This document shows positions 10,876 through 23,806 of a DNA stretch of 64,000 nt, one piece after another. The notes below the pieces were generated by a model. It made no database searches. It was not told where the DNA came from and saw only the letters and a program-made list of their open reading frames with translations. The first letter of the stretch is position 1; every line of letters starts with the position of its first letter. The DNA is from Hetaerina americana (lineage: Eukaryota > Arthropoda > Insecta > Odonata > Calopterygidae): positions 1,205,001-1,269,000 of the forward strand of contig JAKTNV010000002.1 of NCBI GenBank assembly GCA_022747635.1, written 5' to 3'. A program made the translations under genes and the position numbers.

Positions 10876-13245
10876 CGCGTAGGTTACACAAACAAGTTTC
10901 GAGGGTTTAGCATAGCTGGTGGGCAAGAGCGTAGGTCATATATTGGGAAAAATAAAGTAGAACCCAGCGCTTTTTGTCAATTCAGATCAGGTAATGCCTC
11001 TCATATCCCCAAAAAAATTGAACAAACAAACACTTGCGTTAAAACAACATATAACTCACATAAATTTAATAAAATTGGTGCCTCTACATACATAACAGAT
11101 AGCAATGCAAGTGAATGTAATTCTTTTGTCTCTGTTCACATCGAATCGTCTCAAAACAGTTTTGTTAGCGTACATAAAACCGAAAAACAAGAAGTTATTA
11201 GCCATATTAAAATTATAACATTAAACTGCCGTAGCATTAGAAACAAAATATCGGATATTGAACATATTTTTGTCAGTACAAACGCAGACATAGTAGTTGG
11301 AACGGAAAGTTGGCTCACGGGAGATATAGCAAACAATGAGGTTTTTCCAAACGGTTTCACAATTTACAGAAGGGACAGACCAAATAGATTGGGTGGGGGA
11401 GTATTCATTGCAGTAAAGTCACATCTTAGTAGCAAACGATATGAATGCGACGTAGATGACATAGAAAGCGTATGGTGCAACATTAAGGACTACAACGGCA
11501 GAAGCCTATACGTGTGTTCATTCTATAGACCCCCAGATTCTAACACAGATGTCCTACACAAGCTCGACGAACAAATATCCACTCTCAGCAGAAGACATAA
11601 CAACAGTATTATTATAATCGCTGGTGACACAAATCTACCGTCAATTGACTGGGACACGTACAGCGTAGGAAAATCTGCAAAAAACAGAGATTCATGCCAA
11701 GAACTCCTTCATATATTCACAAAACACTCCTTAGAACAAATTGTTAAACCACCAACACTGGGCCAAAGCATACTAGACATCTTTGCGACTTCTATGCCCG
11801 AAATCATTACTAACATTGAAATAATAGACGGAATCAGTGACCACAAGGCTATTATTGTAGAGTTAAAAACTGAGTTCGTCAAAATAAACAAAGAAAAGCG
11901 TAAAATATACCTATACAACAAGGCAAATTTTACCGGACTAAGAGAATATTTAAAGATAAAATTACCAGAATACAAGACAAAAACACTCAAAACCAATACA
12001 GAGAACACTTGGAATTATTCCTTAAATATTTTACGCGAAGGAATGAAGACGTACATCCCGTCCAAACTCAAATGCGACAGTAAGGAACCTAGATGGTACA
12101 ACGGGGAAGTCAGATCGGCATTAAGAAGGCAAAGAAAGATACAGTCAAATTTCAAAAAGAGTTTAAAAAGTGACGATATAGTTTATATGAATACATCCAA
12201 ACAGCAACTAAAAGAATGTCGCAGTAAAACGAAAAGTAGTATGCGCACAGCACTACACTCTTTTGAATCTAAAATGCTAAGCGAATATCTTGAGGAAAAT
12301 CCAAAGTCATTCTGGTCCTATGTTAGGGAAATACAGGGTAAACGTCCAACTGTTCATTCTTTGAAGGCGGAAATGGAGAAATCATTACAGATAGCGTGAA
12401 AAAGGCAAATATTTTGAACCATATTTTCCAGAGCGTCTACAATAAAAACACAAACGCACCATACGATCCTCCACACCCACCCGGGGAACACATGAGCGAT
12501 CTTACACTGACCAAGCAGGGAATAGTACATCTGCTCCGTAGTATCAAAGCACACAAGGCACCTGGCCCGGAAGAAATACCTGCTAGAATATTGAAGGAAT
12601 TAGCTGAAGACATTGCCCCGTTTTTGCATATTGTTTTTCTAAAATCGATAGAAGAAGGCTCAGTGCCTCGCGACTGGAAGCTAGCCCATATAACTCCCAT
12701 CTATAAAGGCGGCGATAGGGATAAACCAACCAATTACCGACCCATTTCTTTAACATCGATCTCTTGTAAAATATTGGAACACATTATTGTCACTAACATT
12801 ATGAGATTTCTTGATAGTAGGAAAATACTAATCCACAACCAGCACGGATTTAGGAAAAGGAGATCTTGCGAAACACAACTTGGTCTCTTCATTCACGATA
12901 TACTTAGTCCGGGAGAAAACAGCACACATCAATGCAGTATTCTTGGATTTCAAAAAAGCCTTCGACAAAGTCCCACACAATGAACTGTTACATAAACCTA
13001 AATACTATGGAATCAATGAGAAAATAATTAATTGGATTAGAGACTTCTTGTCAAACCGCAAACAAATAGTAGTCATAGATGGGTTGTGCTCAACGGATAG
13101 AGATGTAACTTCGGGCGTCCCCCAGGGAAGTGTAATAGGGTCTCTTCTGTTCTTAATATACATTAATGACCTAAGCACACACGTTGGTAGCAATCTGAGG
13201 TTATTTGCTGACAACACTGTGGTATACAGGGAAATAAGGTGCCAA
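10876..13245 (+). pseudogene. CR1-like ORF2: endonuclease and reverse transcriptase, frameshifted and truncated
   Basis: The frame is open from the ORF1 stop but has no ATG before about 11400; the ATGA junction kept in the sister copy has mutated here. The endonuclease shows ITLNCRSIRNKI, GTESWL, RPNRLGGGVFI and AGDTNLPSIDW, then GISDHKA. A one-base loss near 12370 shifts the frame. The RT part shows WKLAHITPIYKGG, YRPISLTSISCKILE, NQHGFRK and, after a second shift near 12925, FLDFKKAFDKVPH and SGVPQGSVIGSLLF. The catalytic box reads FADN instead of the usual [FY]ADD, so one metal-binding aspartate is lost. The product would normally nick target DNA and copy the element RNA there. Confidence 0.85.
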
Positions 13246-13297
13246 CTAGATCTCGAGCCCTTGCGGCGGCTTGCGGGGTATTGAGTAGAAGTAGAAG

Positions 13298-13665
13298 AAT
13301 ACCCCACAAGCCGCCGCAAGGGCGTGTGGCGGGGGGTGTTAGGACACCACTCGTAATTTAGAAAAGAAAAAAAACCGCGTACAAAAACCACAAATTCATG
13401 CATCCACAAAAAAATATGGCATACATTCATGCAAGAACACTTACACCCCACACATACAAACCCTCAAACTACATCTTACATACACATGCACCTGAAAGTA
13501 TACCTAACAGCTTTGCAGTGTTTAACTTTGCTCCAACTTTTAACTTCAATGTTTTCAATATTTCTAAAGTGACTTCGGTTTCTTATTATTATGATTTCTG
13601 ATTGTTCGGGAAAAGAATGAGTATTTGTACCTATCTGTCCTGGAATCTATCTCTTAAGTAGTATT
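13298..13665 (-). mobile_element. CR1-like 3' end fragment, tail-to-tail with the previous element
   Basis: On the minus strand the fragment runs from a short coding remnant (TDRYKYSFFSRTIRNHN, the typical C-terminal FFPRTIRDWN-like motif) near 13650-13590 to the family terminus at 13298. The terminus (CGCCCTTGCGGCGGCTTGTGGGGTATT on the minus strand) faces the same terminus of the plus-strand copy, forming an inverted repeat of 26 bp at 13257-13282 and 13298-13323. Confidence 0.75.
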
Positions 13666-14710
13666 AAGTAGATGTAGATAAACCTAGACCCTCTGGGTGG
13701 AAATTGTTATCCGAATTGCCTTCATAGTAGACCCGTAATCATGGATTACTGTTATTCAGGAATCAGCAGTAAAACCAACTGGCAAACTACGTTAGGCTCA
13801 GATAGTAGCAAACTGTTTTCACGGTTGACCGACAGAGCTGCGATCGCCAATCGAATTAGACTAACACCAACCTTGCCCAACCATGATTCGTCCTTGAGTC
13901 AGTGGAAGAGCATAGCGTCATGCTTCACGTTAACATATTACTTCATATGTGCTGTTTCGTTTATAAGATATGGCATTTTGATATGATTATCCTTTCTTTT
14001 AACATGCCTATTTAAGCGACCAACTTGATAATCTTCTGGCACTCCTTATGAAACGTGTATACCAAGTTTTCATTGCAGCGCACGCCTTGGCGGTCAATTG
14101 CCGTAGTCACGAACCTCAGTGTTTTACATAAAGTCCTTCTAGTATTGGCTCATTCATTGAATTTTGAAGCACTCTGTATGCCTGTTCCTTCCAAACCATG
14201 AATGGGATTCACTATTACGTGAGTTTAAAAAACGATGTAAAAATTCCTTGTTTATTTAAGAAGTCGAGTCAATGAAACATTTTTCTTGAAAATACCTTTA
14301 TCTGTGCTACGTAATATGACAACCTTTTCGATTTTCATTTGCATAGATATTTGCGACCAATATTTAGATAATTTTACATTCAATTAGTTCAGCATTTGTG
14401 TGGATTCAAGCAATCAATAGTATATATTCTACTGTTTCAGGCTTCACTCCGTGGAAGTATTTATTACCCATACTATAAAGACTTTGTTATTTTCCAAAGA
14501 TTTATATCACAGGTACCTTGGAATAAAAATCTGAGGAAAAGTGCCAAGTCTTTTTCAATCGGGATATTCTGTGGTAAGTACAGCTCGGTGCTTAGTGCAT
14601 TTAGTAGGCATATTTATGGGTAATTTTTGAGATATGGGTTTGGATAAAGGTGCAGAAATTAAAACAGAAATAAATGAAAGGATTAAACACTTCTTCTTCA
14701 ATTAAACACT
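13666..14710. other. unassigned DNA
   Basis: AT-rich sequence with small frames at 13741-13986 and 14396-14623 (plus). Neither has a recognisable motif. No repeat shared with other parts of the window was noticed. Confidence 0.45.
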
Positions 14711-15133
<423 letters not shown>

Positions 15134-17360
15134 GAAAGAAGTAATATGGGTGCTCGAATGGAAATACGGGGGAACACATTGGATAGGGAAGTGCCCATGA
15201 AATGAGGGGAAGGGTGACCTTGGCTGTTATATTATGCAAAATGAAGAGGCATAAATAGGAAAATAAGGTGGATGGAGGGCGGGTTTAATATAGGCCGAAG
15301 TAATAGTAATCCATACTGATAAGAGTGACTAACGGTGGATTTAAGCTATTACAAAAGATTGAGGAAAACGTACAACACGAAAAAAGCGGTATTCGAGATT
15401 TTAAGAGGTATTACTTCGTAAGATCTGCCCTGAATCAATGTCGATAAAAAAAACCATTGAATCACTTCCGTATTACAGGAATAACAACCCTATCGGTCCA
15501 ATTATTTTCCGCGATTATTAATACCCTTACGCGTTGCACACAAGTTTCATGCTACTAGTTACCATGAAATCATTCCCGTTTGCAATGTGTCCCACCAAAT
15601 TCTCCTGAAACATTTATGCAGCATTATGTATGCCTCCAACAGAGAATTACAGCGTGATCGACGCACTCATATGCACACATAATTTACGGGAACCGTCATA
15701 ATTGAATGATGGCCACGACTAAGTGACTGTCACCGAAAAATGTTCAAGAGTGCGCAAATGATCTGTAATGTCCGCAGTTATTATAATGCACTCTCAAGCA
15801 CTTCCGGGAAACATTGAAAAAGAACGGTACTTGAAATGAGCATAAGGAAACAGTCATATGGCATAATACGGACGCAGCCTTGGCACCCCGATATCAATTC
15901 TTAAAGAATCGAAGAGGAAACGGAGGGAATGGAGAGAAGGATGATTACCCCAAAAGCGCCTCGATCTTATCTCTATCCCTCATGACAAAAAGTGATTTCA
16001 GAACTTCGTCGGCCCCCATTTCCATTGATTGGGGGCTTTGCCTATCCTTGGGGGTGGAGAGGCGGTAGGGGGGGGGGGAGGATTGGTGGCGCTTCCGAGT
16101 GCCCCTGCGTGGGCCAATGGGCCGAGGCCTCTCAAGCATTCTGGGTGGCTACCTTATTTATCGATGAAGTTCAGTCCGGCGCACAAGCGCAGGCCCTCCC
16201 GCGTCTTCCACCTGCGTCACTCCGAAGGCTTTCCAATCCTTCCCACACTCCGAACTGCCCCTCCCCCACACCCCCTGGTCCCCCGCCCCCAATACCCACC
16301 CCCCTTCCCTCGCCCTCCCCTCCCGCCGATTCCAAACAGTTTCCCACAGCCTTTGGTTGTTTGACCGCTAATGAAGTGACTGAAAGTCTTTCAGTCCTTG
16401 CTCTACGTTACATTATTTCTCTAATTTCAGTCATGCAACAAATAAAATAAGGGCGAGTTGGACATCTGAATATTTCCTGGCAGCAGCCCAAACAAGCACT
16501 TGCTCTCAAGAGTCAAAAAGGAGATATATCATGTGGTGATTTTTTTTAAATCGTCCCCGGAAAGCTCAGTTTGACTTTCCACACTGATTGGTGCCAAGTA
16601 AATAAAAAATGGCACTTTACTTGGTGCTAACCGTTACCAAAGGCTACTGCAGATCTAAACTGATATTTTCAGTCCTAATTAGAGCTTTAAATTGACGAAT
16701 GTAGGTTCGTATTCTCCTTCATCACGCTAGGGCTATGGCAGGTAAGTCTCAATCAAATGAAATAATATCTATAGGTTTGAAATTAATTAATACATGGATG
16801 TGAAAATCATCGGCATTCGTCTATTTCCCGTTACGACATACATACTATATATCAGAACTCTGCGTGCGCTTCTATTTTCTGTTCCGAGGCGTATTCAGCA
16901 CATTCAGGCCAATTCAACATGTCATTTATTTTTCCGCTAAAGCAAGATGGTTTCAAATTTCTCTTACTCGCCTCCGGAGCACGTGTGGGGACTCGCTCCC
17001 AGCCGGTAGCTCTCCATCAATTCCGGCGTTCACCACAACTAGTAGTCACAGAAAGTTGTCTAAAAAGATCACACGAACAAACCCAAGGGCGCTAAGCAGA
17101 GTTCAGATATCAAAGAATACGCCCAACTTCGCGCTAGGAATTGAATCAATGCGGGCAGTCAGAGGAGGCGACGGTTGGCTTACGAAGTAGTAGTCCTAGT
17201 AGAACAAATCACGATTCAATTTTCACCATCATCTGGCAGGAAAATGAAATGGCGAATAATGTACAAACATCGAGGGTAAAACCTCAAGCACCAAGCATGC
17301 TGACTTAACATATTCTATGGCTTTAATTAAATCCCCAGAACAAGCTCGCCGTCCATATAT
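15134..17360. other. unassigned DNA with a GC-rich patch at 16.05-16.33 kb
   Basis: The patch 16050-16330 is rich in G runs and then CCCC/CCT runs; the plus frame through it (Pro/Ser-rich) is a composition effect. The rest is AT-rich. I recognise no gene or shared repeat. Confidence 0.45.
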
Positions 17361-18430
17361 TCTACATCTACATAATACCCCGAAAGCCGCCGCAAGGGCG
17401 TGTGGCGGGGGGTGTTAGGTCACCAACCGTTAAAAGGAACAATACCACATGAAAAACAACAACGTGGAAAATTACACCCACAGCAGCGCAAACACTCTTG
17501 CAACAATCCCTTCATCCAACACTCATGCAAACATATATGCCATACATCAACAACAACTGCATCCCAGGATGCAGCACGAAAGCCATCCTACAACACGCAA
17601 GCCAGGACACAACAAGCAAGAATGTGAAACATCACTACCACATGAACATGCAACACAAAACAGTCTACCCCCCGAAGAGACTGTGAAAGGCAGGGAATGC
17701 GACCCAACGCTGCAGGTAGCAGGTATTTCCCCCAGCGGGGAGGGACGAGGGATTGAAAGGGAGACTTAAAAACAGATGAACAGAACACGAATGAGGTCAT
17801 TCGGAAAGAATGGGTTATTATAACAAAACACATAAGGTTAGTGGAAGAGCATGCATTTAAGTAGAACCAATTATTTTTTAGACGCTGAGGGTGGCAAGTG
17901 GAATTTTTGCCATCTATAACCCTGCAGTTGCTATCCCGTATTGTCCATGGGAAGAAGGAGTCCTTGAGTCGGCTAGTTCTGGCGTCTATTTCCCGAATTT
18001 GATATGCATGATCCGAGCGACCAATGTATGTAGGAGTACGAATAATTTGCGAGACCTCGGTGCTGAAACATGCGGATCTAAATTTATTTAATAATTTCAA
18101 TCTTGCATTGAATCGTCTCTCTTCCAATGATTCCCACCCCAAATCCATGAGCATATCGGTGACGCTTTGCGTTTTATCGTAAGAATTTTTTACAAAACGG
18201 GCTGCCCGGCGTTGAACCTTCTCAATTTCCCGAATGAAACCTTTTTCACTCGGATCCCACACGCTACATGCGTATTCTAAATGAGGCCTTACAAGAGCGT
18301 GGTAACAACGTTCATTGACCTTCGAGTCACTTTTGCCGACAATGCGTCTAATGAATCCCAATTTGTTATATGCTTGACCGCAGATTTTACGTATGTGAGT
18401 GCCCCAATTAACCTTATGCGACATTTTTAG
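17361..18430 (-). mobile_element. CR1-like 3' half, minus strand, 5'-truncated
   Basis: Minus-strand fragment running from the RT thumb region (about 18424) to the 3' terminus at 17361, which ends in TATGTAGATGTAGA. The 3' UTR carries the family terminal block (ACACCCCCCGCCACACGCCC, then TTGCGGCGGC). It is a different subfamily from the 10.7 and 49.2 kb copies. Its truncated 5' end directly abuts the next element, giving a head-to-head pair of 5'-truncated retrotransposons. Confidence 0.85.
17830..18424 (-). pseudogene. CR1-like RT thumb and C-terminal domain fragment
   Basis: The minus-strand frame contains VNWGTHIRKICGQAYNKLGF, LVRPHLEYACSVWDP, IEKVQRRAARFV and the C-terminal SFFPWTIRDSN. 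These are the conserved post-catalytic motifs of CR1/Jockey-type ORF2 proteins. The catalytic palm and the endonuclease are missing. The frame continues into 3' UTR sequence down to 17588 without a stop, so the true protein end is after FFPWTIRDSN and the remainder is probably non-coding. Confidence 0.8.
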
Positions 18431-21305
18431 ATCTCACCCTCGTTCTTTTCAAATAATTTACCTCAACACCCAAAGTCTCTCTGCACACCTTGACGAATTG
18501 TGCCAACTTCTACCTGACAACGACGTTCATGCAATTTCCATCGCTGAGACTCTGCTTAAGCCTCATATGTCTACCTCGTCCATCGACATTCCTGGCTACA
18601 ACTTCTATCGACATGATCGTATCGGCAAGGGTGGTGGAGGCGTAGGTGTCTACGTGAGAAAAGATCTCTCATTCAAAATTATATCAAAAAGTACTTCCAT
18701 TTATGCAAAAGACCCGAGTTTGCATTCTTAGAGATAACCTTCAACCTACAAAAAATTCTTTTGGGCATAGTATACCGCCCACCCAAGGTAGGTTATTTTT
18801 CCGACTTGGAAGAAGCATTATCTTCCCTCATTCCGAACTATGACCATGTTATTATTACTGGTGACTTCAATGCCAACTTTCTTCCCTCTACTCATGACTC
18901 TAAAACAATTACTAACTCTATGTCATACCTCGGTCTTAGCATACTTCCCCTAGAACCTACCCATCATACATCTTCATCAGCCACTTGGCTTGTTGCAATA
19001 ATTACAGCCAACCCTGAAAAAATCACAACATATGGGCAACTTTCTGACCCAGGAATATCCATGCATGATGTATTATTTTTAACATGCTCAGTTAGACGTC
19101 CTAAATTTAAGCAGAAATTCATTCTTACTCGCGATTTCAAGTCCATAGATGACAAATACCTAGCATCTGATGCGGCTACCATTCCATGGCAGTCTATAGA
19201 ATTCATCGACGACATAGATAAAAAAGTAGAACTCTTTAATACGTTCTTAAATGATCTAGGAGACAAACATGCACCGTTTAGAAAAATACGACTGTCCAAA
19301 CCACGCTCCCCTTGGATAACAGATGAAATAAAATACTTGATGCGTAGGCGTGACGCAGTCTATAGCCTGTTTAAAAAACATAAAAACGAAAATGTATTCA
19401 ATATCTACAAACAACTGCGAAACAAAACTAAACAAGTCATTAGAAATTCCAAAATCAGATATGCCTTCCAAATATCTAAAGAGCCCCCGTCAAATATTTG
19501 GAAAAGCTTGAAGTACCTTGGTGTCGGAAAAACTAAAAATCAACACTTTCTACCTGCTGACATTTCTCCAGACGACCTAAACCGTTTATTCACAACCCCA
19601 CCGACGGAAATCGACTTTAATGCAAAAAATGAATACTTATACAGTTTGCATAATTCTGAACCAACTCCAGTTTCTGCTGGAAGCTCATTCAAAATTTCTC
19701 CCGTCACACAAATGGAAGTCCTCCAGGCCCTCAAAAAAATCAAGTCCTCCTCAGATGGAGCTGACGGAATTTCAGCTATTCTCATACAAAAGTTACTTCC
19801 CATTGTACTTCCTGTTTTAACTCATATCTTTAATTGGTCCATTCTAACTGGAACATATCCCTTACTCTGGAAACGTGCCCTCGTCCGTCCCATCCCCAAA
19901 AAATCCACACCCACTAACATTGCTGAATACAGACCAATCAGCATTTTGCCTCCTTTATCAAAAGCATTCGAGAGACTCATTCACGAAATGTGAATTTAAT
20001 TCACATTTCGTGAATGAGTCTCTTAATGAGTCAATTAATTAAATTCATTCAAAGTTTCTGAATGAAAATAACTTACTTGATCCTCTACAATCAGGCTTTC
20101 GGTCCTCTCACAGCATAGCTACCGCTCTCCTTAAAATAACAGATGACATCCGACTATCCATGGATCGCAAAGAGGTGACAATAATGACTCTCCTAGACTT
20201 TACCAAAGCCTTCGACTCTATTGACAAAGATATACTCTTAGCAAAACTTCAAAACCTGAATTCTCCTTCCTCGTCTTTACTGTGGATTCGCTCATACCTA
20301 AGTAACCGATTCCAAAGAGTCATTACACCTAATTCATCCTCTAACTGGTTTCAAATACACAGAGGTGTTCCAAAAGGATCCATTCTTGGACCCTTGCTTT
20401 TTTCCCTGTATATAAACGATATTAATAAATGCATTTTAAATTGCAATCATCACCTTTATGCCGATGATTTACAAATATATCACCATTCCCGCCTTCAAGA
20501 CCTACCTACAATTATAAACGAAATCAATGCAGATCTGGCTGCTTTGTCACTATGGGGAATAAAAAATTTATTGAAAATAAACCCAATCAAAAGTCAGTCC
20601 ATTATAATTGGATACCATAAACTACATTCTAAAATAAGTATTGAAAAACTACCACTACTAAAATTGCAAGGATCTATCATACCATACCTAAGGACAGTAA
20701 ATAATTTAGGCTTAACCATAAATGAAACATTATCTTGGACTGATCATGCAATTGCTATCTGCAGAAAAATTAACTCATCCCTGCATTCACTGAAAAGGTT
20801 AAAGCACACTGCTCCCCCCTCCTTAAAGATGCTTCTTGTGTCCTCTCTTCTCATACCACACTTTGATTACTGTTATGTAGTATACCAAGACCTTTCAGGC
20901 GAACTGAAAACCAAACTCCAGAAGACCCATACCTGTGTGCGGTTCATATGTCACCTTAGGAAGTACGATCATATTTCCGACTCATTTAATAGAATATCCT
21001 GGTTAAAGCTAGAAGGCCGCAGGCATTTACATATTCTTTCACTTCTCTACGGAATACTTTCAAACCACACACCTATTTATCTATACAAAAATTTCCTCTT
21101 CATCAGCTCAATCCACAACAGAAATACTAGGGGTAATAATAAACTTCTTGTCCCACACCATCGCACGGAAATCTATCACAAATCTTTTTATGTTATAGCA
21201 TGCCGTCTGTGGAACTCTCTCCCAGATGACATAAAAAACTCTTCATCAACAACAACATTTAGAAGAGCACTTCACAAGTTCATTTTCCTCAGGTACTTAA
21301 CTTAA
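18431..21305 (+). pseudogene. ORF2 of the 18.4-22.2 kb non-LTR element (EN + RT), broken twice
   Basis: Endonuclease motifs: IIYLNTQSL, SIAETLLKPH, DRIGKGGGGVGVYV, then after a frameshift GIVYRPP and VIITGDFNANF. Linker: SPWITDEIKYLMRRRD. RT: YRPISILPPLSKAFER, then the palindrome and a stop, then QSGFRSSHS, TLLDFTKAFDSID, HRGVPKGSILGPLLFSLYIND and YADDLQIY with both catalytic aspartates. C-terminal: LIPHFDYCYVV, LQKTHTCVRFI, and CRLWNSLPDDI, with the stop at 21305. The RT half (20045-21305) is uninterrupted, so only the two lesions keep it from coding. Function when intact: target-primed reverse transcription. Confidence 0.88.
19971..20023. repeat. 53-bp perfect palindrome inside a retrotransposon ORF
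   Basis: AGAGACTCATTCACGAAATG followed by TGAATT is mirrored by AATTCACATTTCGTGAATGA and GTCTCT around a single central T at 19997. The left arm is normal coding sequence (FERLIHE); the right arm is its exact reverse complement and replaces the expected downstream codons. This is a snap-back duplication in the copy, not a family feature, because it destroys the frame. Confidence 0.92.
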
Positions 21306-22150
21306 CCAGTATACCCTCCATCATTCCACTCAGCTGTTATACAGATCACTGTGTCTACTTTTTTTTCCCTGCTTTTTTGTTTTGTCATCTCAAGCGGTAG
21401 GAGTTTGCATAATTATTTTTAGAAATATCACGCTTCTCATTACTCCGCATGTGTTGTCAATGTATTTAATTTCTCCAATTCAATTTCAGTAACTTAATAA
21501 TACATGTACTATGTAAAAATGATTGTTAAAATGTACATGTATCTTTCCTCTAATTAATAGGGTTTTCGCAGGTTTTTCACACCCCCCTTCTCTTCGTGGG
21601 TGTTTTTCCTGCGTGGGTTTTTACTAGTTGAGCAATGCCACGCTCTCCCTAGCTTTTCCCACAAACCTCATTCTTTGCTTAGACTTTCCTCATTTTATTG
21701 TACTCTATCTTCACTGTCATTTAATTTGAGTATATGTAGGTGTATTCTTAATTTATATATGTATATGTATGTATGTATGGGTGTATATGTGCGTAATTAT
21801 GTATATATTTATGTATGTGTATGCATGCATGTATGTATGTTTATGTATGTATGTGTGTGTATGTATGTATGTATATGTGTAGGTATGTGTATGAATATAG
21901 GTATGAATGTGTGTGTATATGTACAGGTATGCATGTGTATGTGTGCGTGTATATATATGTATACACTTTTTTTCTTTTCGATGTGCAAATCTGTGCTAAA
22001 TGAATTTATGTCTGTCTATATGCATTTATGTGTACATATGAATGTAACTATAAGTTTGATGCCTAATATAATATGTATACGACGATGGGTTAAATGGAAG
22101 AAGGGACCATTTGGTCTCAATTTCTCCCAAATAAAGACCACTATCTATCT

Positions 22151-22179
22151 ATCAATCTACGCTCCAAGCGTAGATTGAT
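22151..22179. repeat. short perfect hairpin at the retrotransposon 3' end
   Basis: ATCAATCTACGCT, loop CCA, AGCGTAGATTGAT: 13-bp arms with a 3-nt loop, immediately after the TATC-type tail of the non-LTR element. It could mark the insertion junction. Confidence 0.85.
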
Positions 22180-22180
22180 C

Positions 22181-23588
22181 ATTGTGGCGATTTAAATCAC
22201 CGTGCAGTTATCAAACGATCAACTTCAAGAAATAATTTTAAAAAGTTGAGATTACGTGCTACGAATTTATGCTGAATGAATAACGCATACGTTTTTGCAA
22301 AGAAAAAATTTACATTCAAACGCGATAAAAGATAAGTTGCCCAAAAAGTAACAAATGCGAATGCGCAAGCGATCAATTTGCGGGCGATCATCAGGCAGTG
22401 ATATTGCCCGGAGAGTGTTTGTGTGATCTACAAGCTCTTGACATTACTATGTATATAATAACGATCAGTAATGGATTTTAGACATGCTAGTTCGTTTATT
22501 GAAATCCATAGGATTAAATTATTTTTCTCTATTTCACCAATGTTACTGTTATTAATAGGTTTTAATTTCCTGGGAAATTATCAGTAGCAGCGCATATTCA
22601 CGGAAAGATCCAAACGTCACCAACTAAAATTAAATCTGAGAACTAGGAAGATATAGACATGTACGTATTATTCCACAATCGATAACCACCTCAAACGGAG
22701 CTCTTTTTCGTGCTCGTCAAACTGCAACAAGTTTTCATCATTTAGAAGACGAGTCCATATAGGGCGTTTAACGAATTTTTCTTTCAATTTATAAATCACG
22801 AAGTACGCTGGCTTTTGTTAACGTTACCTCACATATGTATTCGGTCTCCTCATTTCGCTTGGCGAGGATGCAAAAAGAGATGGTAATTCATATGAAAAAT
22901 CAGTTTTAAATTGGGTCCCCGTGGCAATCACATAACTAAGGAGTATTGCCATATAAAAATGAATGAAACATATGAAGTGATAATCAATTTTAGTTCATAA
23001 GCCTGCTTTATCTGAAGACAAACACTTTCTTAGATTTCTTTTTTAGCCAACCTTAAGAGTTTTATCTGAATCTCCTATTGATAAAATGCGAGGTAACCCA
23101 TAAATTGGACTGAACGAAAAGTTTGCATTTCATAAAGCGCAAAAGGAAATTCTGCGAGATTGAGCATACTGCCGACTGGCGGTAAAAAGTGGGATAGATG
23201 AAGACCGGAGATTCCATTCATTCATATTATTATGGCTGAGGTTATCATGTGGTTGCAATTTTTCTGACTCACCTTTGGACGAGGGCTCTGCCTGGATTAC
23301 GAGTTTCGTGACCGCGTCCATCCTGCCTTTACCCCTTCCCAGGCATTGCTCCATCCTATGCAACGTTGTCCGTTCTCGCGTCAGGCTACCAAATGGTCTA
23401 GCCATCCATAATACTCTATTGCTTATACTTGTTTAAATAGTGTTATATTACTGATGTTGTATAATACACGATTGTTTTGGTAAAACTCGGCGTATTTAAT
23501 GTGACTATCCCCGATACCCTTTGTGTGGTTTTCCAAACGCCCCTTGCTACAGGGGTAATAAGAAGTAATCAATAACGATTTCCATTTA
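22181..23588. other. unassigned AT-rich DNA
   Basis: No recognisable coding sequence or shared repeat. The minus frame at 23130-23405 has no family resemblance. Confidence 0.45.
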
Positions 23589-23686
23589 TACGAGGGCGAT
23601 TCGAAAAGTAAGGTCTCCTATTTTATTCATGCAAAATCAAATTTATTCCTCTTGGTGTACATCGTAGGAAATGCTGAGCATTTAGC

Positions 23687-23806
23687 TATTTTTCTACAAA
23701 GTCGCCTTGACGATCAATCACGTTTTGCATCCTCGTAAGCAGCTTTTTAATATCGACGTCGTACCTTCCTTCCGCCGCGTCGCGAAGCCAACTGACGACT
23801 GCTTCT
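23687..23806 (-). pseudogene. inverted duplicate of mariner transposase C-terminus in the left arm
   Basis: The minus strand reads EAVVSWLRDAA, then DIKKLLTRMQNVIDRQGDFV and a stop: the C-terminal end of the transposase, in the opposite direction to the main gene. The right-arm copy has a premature stop after KKLLTRM, so the left arm preserves the ancestral C-terminus better. A mariner 5' end should not contain these codons. Confidence 0.85.

Larger units (their letters stand above)
10690..13297 (+). mobile_element. CR1-like non-LTR retrotransposon, 5'-truncated and internally deleted
   Basis: The copy begins inside ORF1 (SGNH-like region), continues with an apurinic-type endonuclease and reverse transcriptase ORF2, then stops abruptly after the RT catalytic box. 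At about 13245 it jumps to the family 3' terminus (GCCCTTGCGGCGGCTTGCGGGGTATT followed by a GTAGAAG repeat). The RT thumb, C-terminal domain and most of the 3' UTR are therefore deleted. Its closest relative in the window is the copy at 49.2-51.9 kb. Confidence 0.85.
18431..22180 (+). mobile_element. non-LTR retrotransposon (CR1/L2-group-like), near-complete ORF2
   Basis: A 3.7-kb plus-strand element starting at the endonuclease N-terminus and ending after a long 3' UTR (21306-22150) with CCCAAATAAAGACC and a TATC tail. The 3' UTR contains TATG-type microsatellite sequence at 21755-21960. The same 3' UTR family occurs at 9757-10400. The ORF is broken by a frameshift near 18712 and by a perfect 53-bp palindrome at 19971-20023. 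Clade assignment is approximate. Confidence 0.85.

Noticed and set aside
21755..21960. TATG/TGTA repeat array as a CRISPR-like or satellite array
   Set aside because: It is irregular microsatellite sequence within a non-LTR 3' UTR; there are no spaced identical repeats.
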